The notes beneath the pieces are model-generated. The model was given only the letters and a program-made list of their open reading frames with translations. It was not told where the DNA came from and made no database searches. Positions 35,857-44,288 of a stretch of 64,000 nucleotides of DNA are shown here, piece after piece. Position 1 is the stretch's first letter, and each line of letters begins with the position of its first letter. The translations under genes were made by a program, and so were the position numbers. The DNA comes from Alteromonas sp. KUL106 (GTDB taxonomy: Bacteria; Pseudomonadota; Gammaproteobacteria; Enterobacterales; Alteromonadaceae): NCBI RefSeq assembly GCF_009811415.1, contig NZ_BLIG01000024.1, positions 62,001-126,000 of the forward strand. Reading direction: 5' to 3'.

Positions 35857-37458
35857 GTGGAATTTAGAATAGCCATCGTAGAGGATAACGCCACTGCTCG
35901 AACTGCGCTTCGAGGGCACCTTATGTCTATTGCGAATTTAGAAGTGAGCAGTTTTGCAACGGGTGTTGAACTTAAGGCAGCGCTTAAAAAACAACACTTT
36001 GAGCTAGTGCTAATGGATTACCATCTCGGTGAGGGTAAAAACGGGGTTGAATGGATACAAAACTTGCGCGAGGCAGGATTTATTCGACCAAGCACAGGTA
36101 TTATCTTTTTAACATCGGATAGGTCTCCACAAATTATCGGCCGCATTATGGACTTGCAGCCTGATGTTCTTTTGATCAAGCCCTACACCATTGCCTCCCT
36201 AACCCGGCAAGTTAAACATTATTTAACCTACCGAGACTTTATCAAAAACGCGCTACACGCCCTCGATAGTAAGCAACCTGATCGAGCGGTTAGCATCATA
36301 AGAGCTAAAATCAAAGAAGGTATACCGCCACGTCTCGTCGGAGACATAAGAAAACTTTATGCGCGACTCCTCGTTGAGTGCGGAGAAATTCGCAGTGCAC
36401 TCACTATATATGAAGATGTATTGACCCGTTCTGAGAAGGTATTGTGGGCTCAATGGGGTAAAATCAAGTGCCAATATGTCTCTGGGGAATGGCCAGAGTG
36501 TAAAAACTTCTTAGGGAATATGGTTAATTCGAGTCTTGCTCGTGATAAAGCGTTTGAATGGTTGGCGTCTATTTCCTTTGAGCAGAACGCCTTTGAGGAT
36601 GTTGAAAAGTATTTAAATGAGATTAACTTCAGTGAACTGAGCCTTCCCGCGGCTAAGTTAAAAACCATTGCATTTCAAAAACAAGACAAGGTGATAGAAG
36701 CAATTGATCTGCTTCAGAAAAAAAGAGCTATCCATCGAAGCGCTAAAGATAGGTTTATTGATTTCACGTTTGAACTTGCAGAATTTTATCTTTTTCTTGC
36801 TGAAGAATCTCCCGAAACAAACCGAGCCGAGAGTTTATCTCAGGCCCGTAAGCTGGTCGGCATAGCGGGTAGAAGCCAAGGCGATCCTCAAATTCTTCAA
36901 AAACGAGACTATCTTCTCGCATTCGGTGCAGTTATTGACAATGATTTAGAGAAAGCCGCACATTTGCTAGAGGGCGACTACATAGACAACTATTTGCGTA
37001 CTGAACCCTCGATATTAGTTATAGCGGCTAAGGTTCATCACGGCTTAGGTGATGAACGTAAAGCGGGCGAATTACTCCTGATGGCCAAGCAAAAAAATGT
37101 TGAGCTACAGGCTATCTCTGAACAAGTGATGAATGATGAACTCATTTTTTCTGGTGGAGAGCGATTAGGCTTGAATCACGAGCAGGCCGTGCTTATTAAC
37201 GAAACCGGCACCCAGCTATTTATTGAAGGGAGCTTCACAAGCGCAATGAAGCATTTTTATGACGCGTTTCATCTTTCGCCGGAAACACCAGCATTTGGCT
37301 TGAATTTACTTCAATGTATGATTGAGGCAGATACGGGCGTATATCGAAAATTTAACCTTAAACAGCTCATTGCAAAGATAACAACAATGACATTAAATGA
37401 GACTAACAAATCACGTCTTGAGCAGCTTATTCTCTCTGCTCAAGAGCGTTCAATGTAA
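35857..37458 (+). CDS. Response regulator with TPR output domain (paralogue 2)
   Basis: A 533-residue homologue of the protein at 14309. The receiver (residues 1-125) has VEDN, the phospho-acceptor Asp in VLMDYHLGEGKNG and Lys in LLIKPYT, followed by TPR-type helices to the end (ALHALDSKQPDRAVSIIRAK, RSALTIYEDVL). The start is GTG at 35857 with CAGGTAG upstream, giving MEFRIAIVEDN, which matches the start of paralogue 1. No histidine kinase or DNA-binding domain is nearby. Two such genes in one 64-kb window suggest duplication with separate roles. Confidence 0.88.
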   Translation: MEFRIAIVEDNATARTALRGHLMSIANLEVSSFATGVELKAALKKQHFELVLMDYHLGEGKNGVEWIQNLREAGFIRPSTGIIFLTSDRSPQIIGRIMDLQPDVLLIKPYTIASLTRQVKHYLTYRDFIKNALHALDSKQPDRAVSIIRAKIKEGIPPRLVGDIRKLYARLLVECGEIRSALTIYEDVLTRSEKVLWAQWGKIKCQYVSGEWPECKNFLGNMVNSSLARDKAFEWLASISFEQNAFEDVEKYLNEINFSELSLPAAKLKTIAFQKQDKVIEAIDLLQKKRAIHRSAKDRFIDFTFELAEFYLFLAEESPETNRAESLSQARKLVGIAGRSQGDPQILQKRDYLLAFGAVIDNDLEKAAHLLEGDYIDNYLRTEPSILVIAAKVHHGLGDERKAGELLLMAKQKNVELQAISEQVMNDELIFSGGERLGLNHEQAVLINETGTQLFIEGSFTSAMKHFYDAFHLSPETPAFGLNLLQCMIEADTGVYRKFNLKQLIAKITTMTLNETNKSRLEQLILSAQERSM

Positions 37459-37532
37459 CGGGTTAAATGCAAAGTCCCGATGTATAGTCAGGACCAACCA
37501 ATGCGCTATATTGCACTAACCATACGACCTCA

Positions 37533-38408
37533 TTATTTAAGGCGCGTCAACAAACTCGATGTATCCCAGCGTCCACCGCCTAGTTTTTGCACATCAGCGT
37601 AGTATTGGTCAACCAGCGCAGTAAGCGCCAGCGTGGAGCCATTTTTACGTGCTTCATCTAGCGCAATGCCTAAGTCTTTTCGCATCCAATCAACAGCAAA
37701 ACCAAAATCAAAACTATTGTTTAGCATAGTGCTGGCTCTGTTTTCCATCTGCCAAGATTGGGCAGCCCCTTTACTGATGACATCAATGACAGCATGACAA
37801 TCTAATCCGGCTCTTTGCCCAAAATGCAACGCTTCCGCAAGCCCTTGTACAATGCCAGCAATACATATTTGATTCATCATTTTTGCTAATTGCCCGCTTC
37901 CACTTTTGCCTAACAATTGACTGTGTCGTGCATAGTGAGACATCACAGGTTCAACTTTACTGTAAATGTCTTCATCGCCTCCCACCATTATTGTAAGTTG
38001 GCCATTTTCAGCACCGGCCTGACCGCCTGAGACCGGAGCATCGAGAAAGCCTATGTGCTTATCACTGCATGCGGCATAAAGTTCTCTTGCAATGTCTGCT
38101 GAAGCGGTTGTGTGATCGACAAGCACACTCCCCGGTTTCATTGCGTTAAGGGCTTGTGTAGCAACCTCTTTAACATCATTGTCGTTGCCCACACACATGA
38201 AAACAATATCAGCATCTTTGCAGGCCTGATCCACTGTTTCACAGGCTGTTACTTGGGCTGTGCCGTTTTGATAACTTGATACCCAGTCCTTGGCCTTTTG
38301 TGTGGTTCTATTATAAACAGTTACAGGATAACCCGCTTTGCTCAAGTGTCCGGCCATTGGAAAACCCATTACACCCAAACCTAAAAAACTCACTTTAAAA
38401 TCAGTCAT
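37533..38408 (-). CDS. 3-hydroxyisobutyrate dehydrogenase-like NAD(P) oxidoreductase
   Basis: Beta-hydroxyacid dehydrogenase family enzyme, 291 residues: the Rossmann motif FLGLGVMGFPMAGHLSKAG (residues 7-25), substrate-binding DAPVSGGQAGAENGQLTIMVGG and the catalytic Lys in GSGQLAKMMNQ. The 3-hydroxyisobutyrate assignment is favoured by the nearby valine-pathway genes, but glyoxylate/succinic semialdehyde reductase and tartronate semialdehyde reductase share all these motifs, so the substrate is not fixed. It is convergent with the TPR regulator at 35857. Confidence 0.85.
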   Translation of the reverse strand: MTDFKVSFLGLGVMGFPMAGHLSKAGYPVTVYNRTTQKAKDWVSSYQNGTAQVTACETVDQACKDADIVFMCVGNDNDVKEVATQALNAMKPGSVLVDHTTASADIARELYAACSDKHIGFLDAPVSGGQAGAENGQLTIMVGGDEDIYSKVEPVMSHYARHSQLLGKSGSGQLAKMMNQICIAGIVQGLAEALHFGQRAGLDCHAVIDVISKGAAQSWQMENRASTMLNNSFDFGFAVDWMRKDLGIALDEARKNGSTLALTALVDQYYADVQKLGGGRWDTSSLLTRLK

Positions 38409-38495
38409 ACAAAATATACTCTAGAAACTAAACATCAATAAGTTGATTACTTAAGAGTAACAGACTTAACAACAACAAAAACATAGGAATTTACT

Positions 38496-38981
38496 TTGGA
38501 ACTCTACGCGCACCCTGTAACCCTCAATACCGGCGAACAAACGACCCTAGAACAATACAAAGGAAAAGTATTGCTTATCGTCAATACTGCCAGCAAATGT
38601 GGCTTTACCCCTCAATATGAGGGGTTGGAGACACTGTACAAAAAGTATAAAGATAAAGGTCTAGAAGTCTTAGGATTTCCATGCGATCAATTTGGTCATC
38701 AAGAGCCAGGGAGCGATGATGATATCGCACAGTTTTGTAGCTTAAACTTCGGGGTTTCCTTTCCCTTGTTCAAAAAAACCCTAGTCAATGGTCATGATGC
38801 AAATCCACTTTTTGAAGCATTAAAAGAACAGGCGCCAGGTCTTTTGGGTACGAAGCGAATAAAATGGAATTTTACAAAGTTTCTTGTCACTTCAGACGGT
38901 AAAGTACTTAAGCGATACGCGCCGACTATCAAACCTTCTGCAATTGAAAAGGATATCGTCAAGCTTTTGCCTGTAGAGTAA
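38496..38981 (+). CDS. Glutathione peroxidase-family protein
   Basis: Thiol peroxidase of the glutathione peroxidase family, 161 residues. The cysteine form of the active site is NTASKCGFTPQY (Cys35), with the Gln-containing block FPCDQFGHQEPG and the Trp/Asn block IKWNFTKFLV completing the tetrad. The start is TTG at 38496 with AGGA upstream; no ATG precedes the conserved N-terminus. It lies divergent from the dehydrogenase at 37533 and 64 bp upstream of D-lactate dehydrogenase. The electron donor may be thioredoxin rather than glutathione, as in many bacteria. Confidence 0.93.
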   Translation: MELYAHPVTLNTGEQTTLEQYKGKVLLIVNTASKCGFTPQYEGLETLYKKYKDKGLEVLGFPCDQFGHQEPGSDDDIAQFCSLNFGVSFPLFKKTLVNGHDANPLFEALKEQAPGLLGTKRIKWNFTKFLVTSDGKVLKRYAPTIKPSAIEKDIVKLLPVE

Positions 38982-39045
38982 TAATTGGTAGGCATCTTCA
39001 CTATACTTTATTACAAGGTATAAACGTGACACAGGAAGGTTAAAA

Positions 39046-40050
39046 ATGAACCATAGCGCCAGCAGGAAAGTCGTTTTTTACAGTACTCGCCCTTATGAAA
39101 AACAGGTTTTTACCGAACTACTCGATGCCCGCAATAAAACGCTCTCCTCTCCAATAGAGGCGACATTTTATGAGCATCCGCTTACGGCCTCAACGGCATC
39201 AGGTAGTAAAGGATTTTCTGATGTTGTGGTATTTGTAAATGACGATGTAAATGCGCATACCCTTAACGTATTGAAAGAAAATGATGTAAGGCATGTGGCG
39301 CTCAGGTGTGCGGGCTATAACAATGTAGATATTAATGCTGCCGCCAAAGCAGGAATAAGTGTAAGCCGTGTGCCCGCTTACAGTCCAGAAACTGTGGCTG
39401 AACATACGCTGGCACTTATTCTTACATTAAATAGAAAAACACATAAGGCGTATAACCGGGTCAGAGAAGGAAATTTTAACCTGCAAGGCTTGATGGGATT
39501 TACCCTTCACCAAAAGTACGTCGGTGTTATTGGAACGGGAAAAATTGGCAAAGCAGTTATTCGGATACTATTAGGCTTTGGTTGCAATGTATTATGTTTC
39601 GACCCGGAACCGTTTCCCTCTGTTGAGCGCATGGGGGCTAAGTATGTTTCTCTAGACGAACTGTTGTCGAAAAGTATTATCATAACGTTGCATTGCCCGC
39701 TCAATGAGAATAGCCACCACATCATCAACGCCAATAGTATTGCCAAGATGCGAGACGGCGTCATGCTTATCAACACCTCCCGTGGTGGTCTCATTGACGA
39801 CAATGCGATCGTGAAGGGTCTTAAATCCAAGAAAATAGGTTATTTAGGGTTGGACGTTTATGAAAGAGAATCCGAACTCTTTTTTAGCGACCACTCTCAA
39901 GACATTATACAGGATGATGTTTTTCAACGACTGACTACTTTCCCTAATGTTTTGATCACAGGGCACCAAGGGTTCTTTACTCATGAAGCCTTGCATGAAA
40001 TTGGCGAAATAACGCTTGATAATATACTCAATGGCGGCAACCGAATCTGA
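39046..40050 (+). CDS. ldhA: D-lactate dehydrogenase (fermentative, NAD-dependent)
   Basis: NAD-dependent 2-hydroxyacid dehydrogenase of the LdhA type, 334 residues. The N-terminal KVVFYSTRPYEKQVF pattern, substrate Arg region LRCAGYNNVDINAA, Rossmann GTGKIGKAVIRILLGFG, TSRGGLIDDNAI and the catalytic His in GHQGFFTHEA are all present. It should reduce pyruvate to D-lactate during fermentation. The 3' end runs directly into a copy of the dispersed repeat at 40057. Confidence 0.92.
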   Translation: MNHSASRKVVFYSTRPYEKQVFTELLDARNKTLSSPIEATFYEHPLTASTASGSKGFSDVVVFVNDDVNAHTLNVLKENDVRHVALRCAGYNNVDINAAAKAGISVSRVPAYSPETVAEHTLALILTLNRKTHKAYNRVREGNFNLQGLMGFTLHQKYVGVIGTGKIGKAVIRILLGFGCNVLCFDPEPFPSVERMGAKYVSLDELLSKSIIITLHCPLNENSHHIINANSIAKMRDGVMLINTSRGGLIDDNAIVKGLKSKKIGYLGLDVYERESELFFSDHSQDIIQDDVFQRLTTFPNVLITGHQGFFTHEALHEIGEITLDNILNGGNRI

Positions 40051-40056
40051 AGTGTA

Positions 40057-40154
40057 GCCACCTTGATGTAGAACCCCTATACCTGCGATAACACGCCGCG
40101 ATGACGAACATTTTAACTCTCACTGAGTGGGTAATTATCTAAGCGAACTGGTAT
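40057..40154 (-). repeat. Dispersed repeat, ~98-bp inverted copy
   Basis: Its reverse complement aligns ungapped with 16150-16247 of the long copy, with about 12 mismatches by eye (around 88% identity). It starts six bases after the ldhA stop. The right-hand part and inverted end of the long copy are missing here, so it is a truncated copy or the conserved core of the element. Confidence 0.75.
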
Positions 40155-40171
40155 AAAACAAATACGTGACG

Positions 40172-40915
40172 CTACAGTTTTTTCAACATCAGGTGGAAGT
40201 ATTTTCCGAGCCACATATAAGGTTCGGTTTTGTGGTATTGGCGTTCTAACGCAAGTAAGTCATCAAACTTACTGCTTTGATGGCTGGTATCCCGCATGTA
40301 ATCATGAAAACAGCGAATTCCAGCCTTTTCCAGCACTTCAAAGCCTAATTTCTCACAGTGCTCTACCACGCGCATCGCACTGAGCGGTTGTTTAGGGTTT
40401 AACCTTACCTGCTTTTTTACTTTCATTCCCTTAGCGATGTAGTCAAAATTGCCGTAAATCGCATTGGCAAATAAGTTCGCATCTTGATTAAAAAAACTAA
40501 GACTAAGGCAGGCTCCCGGCCTCATGTTGTGAAAGATGAAATCTATTGCGTCAAAAGGGGCTTCAAGCCATTCAAGGACGGCGTGACAAACCACTAGGTC
40601 GTAGTTGGCTAAATCTTCTATCGCCTGTAAATACTGTTGTTTTATCGTTATATTATCAAATTCCCCAAGTACGGCCCGTGCTTGTTCAAGGACATCCTTT
40701 GAAGCGTCCGTAAGCGTTACCGCGTGACCCATTGACGCTATATGGGCAGTCATCACCCCTGTTCCACCACCTATTTCAATGGCGCGAAGCGGTGTTGTTA
40801 AATAGGGCGAAAGAACGTCACAGAGTAAAGTATGTCGTAACTTACCCTTTGTAGTACCGTAAATATTATTTGAAAACTTTTCCGCGATACCATCAAAAAT
40901 ACGATCGTTGTTCAT
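40172..40915 (-). CDS. cmoM: tRNA 5-carboxymethoxyuridine methyltransferase
   Basis: SAM-dependent methyltransferase that makes the methyl ester mcmo5U at tRNA wobble uridine 34. The 247-residue protein resembles E. coli CmoM from end to end: FDGIAEKFSNNIYGTTKGKLR at the start (in part), motif I AIEIGGGTGVMT, VVCHAVLEWLEAP and the CmoM-specific YGNFDYIAKGMKVKKQ and RCFHDYMRD blocks. It is 15 bp downstream of the Nif3-like gene and probably co-transcribed. TrhO at 12504 supplies an alternative hydroxylation that feeds the same pathway. Confidence 0.93.
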   Translation of the reverse strand: MNNDRIFDGIAEKFSNNIYGTTKGKLRHTLLCDVLSPYLTTPLRAIEIGGGTGVMTAHIASMGHAVTLTDASKDVLEQARAVLGEFDNITIKQQYLQAIEDLANYDLVVCHAVLEWLEAPFDAIDFIFHNMRPGACLSLSFFNQDANLFANAIYGNFDYIAKGMKVKKQVRLNPKQPLSAMRVVEHCEKLGFEVLEKAGIRCFHDYMRDTSHQSSKFDDLLALERQYHKTEPYMWLGKYFHLMLKKL

Positions 40916-40930
40916 TTAGCGTTCTTTTCC

Positions 40931-41692
40931 CTATGCAGGATTGTCGACATCTATAAATTCGACTGGTAACTGGAACTTCTCTGCAATGTGCTCACCCAGC
41001 GACTTCACTCCGTAACGCTCAGTAGCGTGGTGCCCTGCTGCAAAAAAAGTTATCCCCATTTCCCTCGCGGTATGCACGGTTTGCTCTGACACCTCACCGG
41101 TAATAAATGCGTCTACACCAAGTTCAACGGCTTGTTCAATAAACCCTTGCCCGCCGCCCGTGCACCAAGCAAGTGTCGAGATAGGTTTAGACACAGGACC
41201 TTCTATTAACACATCTCTTCCTAGCAAGCCCTGTAACTTTGACTGTAACGCTGTCCCTTCAATCTCTTCTTCGAACGTTCCCTGCATGACCACACCAACA
41301 GGCTTTACGCCACTTACCGCACTCACATTTTGTATGCCTAACAGTGTGGCGAGCTGACGATTGTTGCCAAACTCTGGGTGTACATCCAGTGGAAGATGAT
41401 AGGCATAAAGGTTAATGTCATTGGAGAGCAACGCCAGAAGACGACGCTTTTTCATTCCGGCAATCACTTGTGATTCACCTTTCCAAAAATAACCATGATG
41501 AACTATGAGGGCATCAGCTTTAGCGTCTATTGCAGCATCAACCAGCGCCTGAGAAGCAGTGACGCCAGTAACTATATTTTCGATTTTATTTGTGCCCTCA
41601 ACCTGTAAACCATTTGGGCAATAATCGCTGATCTCACTAACCCTTAACATTCCATTTAGATAATTCTGCAGTTCTAGGTTGGTTATAGACAC
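40931..41692 (-). CDS. Nif3-like dinuclear metal centre protein (YbgI family)
   Basis: A 253-residue Nif3/YbgI family protein that forms a hexameric toroid with a two-metal site. Conserved blocks are CPNGLQVEG near residue 20, HHGYFWKG (metal-binding histidines), YHLPLDVH, and at the C-terminus VDAFITGEVSEQ and AGHHATERYGVKSL. Suggested roles for this family (GTP cyclohydrolase-like, or nucleic acid linked) are unproven. It is upstream of cmoM on the same strand. Confidence 0.93.
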   Translation of the reverse strand: MSITNLELQNYLNGMLRVSEISDYCPNGLQVEGTNKIENIVTGVTASQALVDAAIDAKADALIVHHGYFWKGESQVIAGMKKRRLLALLSNDINLYAYHLPLDVHPEFGNNRQLATLLGIQNVSAVSGVKPVGVVMQGTFEEEIEGTALQSKLQGLLGRDVLIEGPVSKPISTLAWCTGGGQGFIEQAVELGVDAFITGEVSEQTVHTAREMGITFFAAGHHATERYGVKSLGEHIAEKFQLPVEFIDVDNPA

Positions 41693-41922
41693 AAGTCCTC
41701 CGGCTAAAAGTTAGACAAATAGTTCAAAAAACGTTATAAAAAGACGCGAACGTTTAGCATTATACCTGTAATTAGACAAATGTGAGTGGTGAGTGAGTCC
41801 AATTTTTTGCGGCACGAGCCAGTTTAGATTTTATGCTACGCAATAATGTTTCTTGCGTTGTCGCGGTAGCATCATAAGTCTCAAAACGTTCGTCATCTTA
41901 ACAAAATGAAGAGCAAAAAAGC

Positions 41923-42255
41923 ATGACCAACTTAGACAAAGACGCAGTAATAACAGCATTTAATGACGCTTACCAAAAAGCGCACGGAAAAGCCCCATCT
42001 ATCGAAAGCAAAAGTGGATGGTACAGTATCGACGGCGGCAAAAACGTGCGATTAGCACAACTTCAAGAAATGACAGAATCTTTAAACTCAGCACCTGACA
42101 TCGCCAAGAAAAAGACGCCAAAGAAAGACACGAAAGCTACCGCTAAACCCTCAGAAAAAAAAGCAACAACGTCTAAAAAATCAGGATTTTCAGTGAAAGA
42201 CTTTTGGGCAGAGAAACTCAATGCAGAAGCGCCCGGTGCTACCCTTCCACGGTAA
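41923..42255 (+). CDS. Small hypothetical protein with basic low-complexity linker
   Basis: A 110-residue protein with a compact N-terminal part (residues 1-55, ITAFNDAYQKAHGKAPSIE, SGWYSIDGGKNVRLAQL), a lysine/threonine-rich linker (KKKTPKKDTKATAKPSEKK) and a short C-terminal piece (KDFWAEKLNAEAPG). No known domain is recognised. The ATG at 41923 is preceded by GAAGAG at 41908. It is a single gene between the Nif3-like protein and the PsrA-like regulator, possibly lineage-specific. Confidence 0.7.
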   Translation: MTNLDKDAVITAFNDAYQKAHGKAPSIESKSGWYSIDGGKNVRLAQLQEMTESLNSAPDIAKKKTPKKDTKATAKPSEKKATTSKKSGFSVKDFWAEKLNAEAPGATLPR

Positions 42256-42409
42256 ATAATGTAAAACACCTTTCTTATTTCTAAGGCGCTTCACCCTTCG
42301 CAATATACAGCGTTACTTGAATGGTGCTTGTGATAGGTGAGCGCGCCAATACGTTGATTCGTTGATTAATCGCGTGCTGCGAACAATCTAAAAGCCATTT
42401 TCACGTACA

Positions 42410-43033
42410 TTATTTACCCGCCAGGCCTTGAGCAACAAATGGCACAAGGTGTTGAATAACTTCTTTTATATCGACATGCTTGTGAAAATCAGATTCAGCG
42501 ATTTCCGTCAGCGCCTGACTCGACGCCATCGAAAAAACGAAGCTGCCCATCGCAAAATGCAGACGCCAAAATAGTTCTTCTTCAGGTAGTTCAGGTAGGC
42601 AACGTCTGATAGCGTCAACGAGCGCACGAATACAATCCCCGTAATCGTTCATTAGAAATTTACGCAAATGTCCTTGTGTTTCGTTATACCCTCGCCCCAG
42701 TAGCTTTACAAACGTCGCTGTACCCTGCTCTGAAAGCGTATTGAGATTTAACATGGGTGGGATCAAGGAATATAAAAGTTGCTCAACGCCTTTGGCACCT
42801 TCAATCGGTGACAAGGACGCCAGACACGACTCTACCTGTGGCATAAGGTGATCAAAGTACCGTTTGAACACGGCTTGAATTAAATTCTTCTTACTGCCGA
42901 AATGATAATTCACAGACGCTAAATTCACTTCTGCTCTTGCAGTGATTTCTCGCATGGAGGTTTGCGTAAATCCGCCCTGAGAAAACAAGAATTCCGCCGC
43001 ATCTAAGATATCGGTTTTAGTGTGCCGTGCCAT
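42410..43033 (-). CDS. psrA: TetR-family regulator, PsrA-like
   Basis: A 207-residue TetR regulator resembling Pseudomonas PsrA, a fatty-acid-responsive repressor of beta-oxidation genes and activator of rpoS. The helix-turn-helix region is SMREITARAEVNLASVNYHF followed by GSKKNLIQAVF. The ligand domain keeps PsrA-like blocks (LLGRGYNETQGHLRKFL, LFWRLHFAMGSFVFSM). No beta-oxidation genes are adjacent, although valine and acyl-CoA enzymes lie at 33-36 kb. The regulon here is inferred only. Confidence 0.82.
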   Translation of the reverse strand: MARHTKTDILDAAEFLFSQGGFTQTSMREITARAEVNLASVNYHFGSKKNLIQAVFKRYFDHLMPQVESCLASLSPIEGAKGVEQLLYSLIPPMLNLNTLSEQGTATFVKLLGRGYNETQGHLRKFLMNDYGDCIRALVDAIRRCLPELPEEELFWRLHFAMGSFVFSMASSQALTEIAESDFHKHVDIKEVIQHLVPFVAQGLAGK

Positions 43034-43136
43034 ATTATTTTTATTATCTTTTTATAGGTTAAAAAACTTAACTCACGTCTGTATGAGTAGAAAGCGATAT
43101 CATACCGTTCCTAAAAATACAGACGCGATGTTGACA

Positions 43137-44171
43137 TTAAAACCAGTGACGCGCCTTATTCATTGATTTCATGAACACGCGCTCAGCAACGCGTGCTACC
43201 GACATACCGAGTTTCTCAGCAACATTCTTTTTCACTGCGTATTTGACGCTAAAAATTTCTCGCGCTGGATATTGAGAAAGAATGTAGTCATCTGACGTAG
43301 TAATGTCGTCAACTAAACCCAATGATTTTGCTTTTATGCCAGGCCAGTATTCACCCGTTGCTACCTTGTCAATATTCATATCTGGGCGCTGACTTTGAAC
43401 AAAGTCCTTAAACAGCACATGAATTTCTTCAATTTCTTCTTTGAACTTTGCTCGACCTTCATCGTTATTTTCACCAAAAATAGTGAGGGTACGCTTAAAT
43501 TCACCCGCGGTATGCTGCTCAAATTCAATATCATTTTTCTTGAGGAGCTTGTTAAAATTAGGCAGTTGAGCTAACACACCGATACTTCCGATATAAGCAA
43601 ACTGAGAAGCCAATAACTTATCTGCAACACAAGCCATCATGTAGCCGCCGCTCGCCGCAACTTTATCTACCGCAATAGTAAGCTTTAGCCCTTTTTCTTT
43701 AATGCGCTGTAACTGCGACGCGGCAAGTCCATAGCCATGCACGACGCCGCCGCCACTTTCAAGGCGCACCAACACTTCATCGGCTTCATTGGCGACACAC
43801 AGGATCGCAGTTATTTCTTCACGTAAGTGGTCCACTTCGTTCGCATCCATAGAGCCTTTGAAATCAATAACAAAGAGGCGAGATTTTGCTGAAGAATCAT
43901 CCTGCTCCTTGTCTTTTGCTTTACTCTTAGCTTTGGCTTCTTTTTTCTGTTCTTTGGCTAACTTTTTGAGTGCATTTTTATCCAAAAGGACGTGTTTTGC
44001 ATAATTCGTAACATCTTTCAATTGCTCAGAAATAGAAACGATTTCCAGCTGCCCCTTACCTTGCTTTTGCTTACTCGCAACACCAACAATAGTTGAAACA
44101 ACCACGATAAAAGCAACGACAAGTGTTACTGATTTAGCAACAAACAACCCGTATTCGTACAAAAACTCCAA
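43137..44171 (-). CDS. sohB: Inner membrane S49 peptidase SohB
   Basis: A 344-residue signal-peptide-peptidase-type serine protease. An N-terminal membrane helix (VTLVVAFIVVVSTIVGVA) is followed by a charged Lys-rich linker, then the S49 catalytic domain with the nucleophile serine in KVAASGGYMMACVADK and the downstream Lys-containing HTAGEFKRTLTIFGEN segment. The length and domain order match E. coli SohB. It lies in the opposite direction to nothing nearby; a hairpin at 44228 separates it from the acylase gene upstream. Confidence 0.93.
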   Translation of the reverse strand: MEFLYEYGLFVAKSVTLVVAFIVVVSTIVGVASKQKQGKGQLEIVSISEQLKDVTNYAKHVLLDKNALKKLAKEQKKEAKAKSKAKDKEQDDSSAKSRLFVIDFKGSMDANEVDHLREEITAILCVANEADEVLVRLESGGGVVHGYGLAASQLQRIKEKGLKLTIAVDKVAASGGYMMACVADKLLASQFAYIGSIGVLAQLPNFNKLLKKNDIEFEQHTAGEFKRTLTIFGENNDEGRAKFKEEIEEIHVLFKDFVQSQRPDMNIDKVATGEYWPGIKAKSLGLVDDITTSDDYILSQYPAREIFSVKYAVKKNVAEKLGMSVARVAERVFMKSMNKARHWF

Positions 44172-44227
44172 ACTCTACTCCTAGTAAAATTAACGGGTAA
44201 CCCTAAATAGCAAACCCATAAGTAAAT

Positions 44228-44257
44228 AGCGACTTACCGATTAACGGCAAAGTCGCT
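44228..44257 (-). terminator. Hairpin between the acylase gene and sohB
   Basis: An 8-bp stem (AGCGACTT/AAGTCGCT) with an inner CCG/CGG pair gives a strong imperfect hairpin, 31 bp after the acylase stop. On the minus strand it is followed by ATTTACTTAT, so termination is plausible but not typical. Confidence 0.55.
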
Positions 44258-44288
44258 GTTTTCATTACGCTATAATACCAGTCTCACG

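Noticed and set aside
44262..44286. A TAATACCAGT string near the acylase gene resembling the end of the dispersed repeat
   Set aside because: Only about ten bases match, which is expected by chance in this length of sequence.
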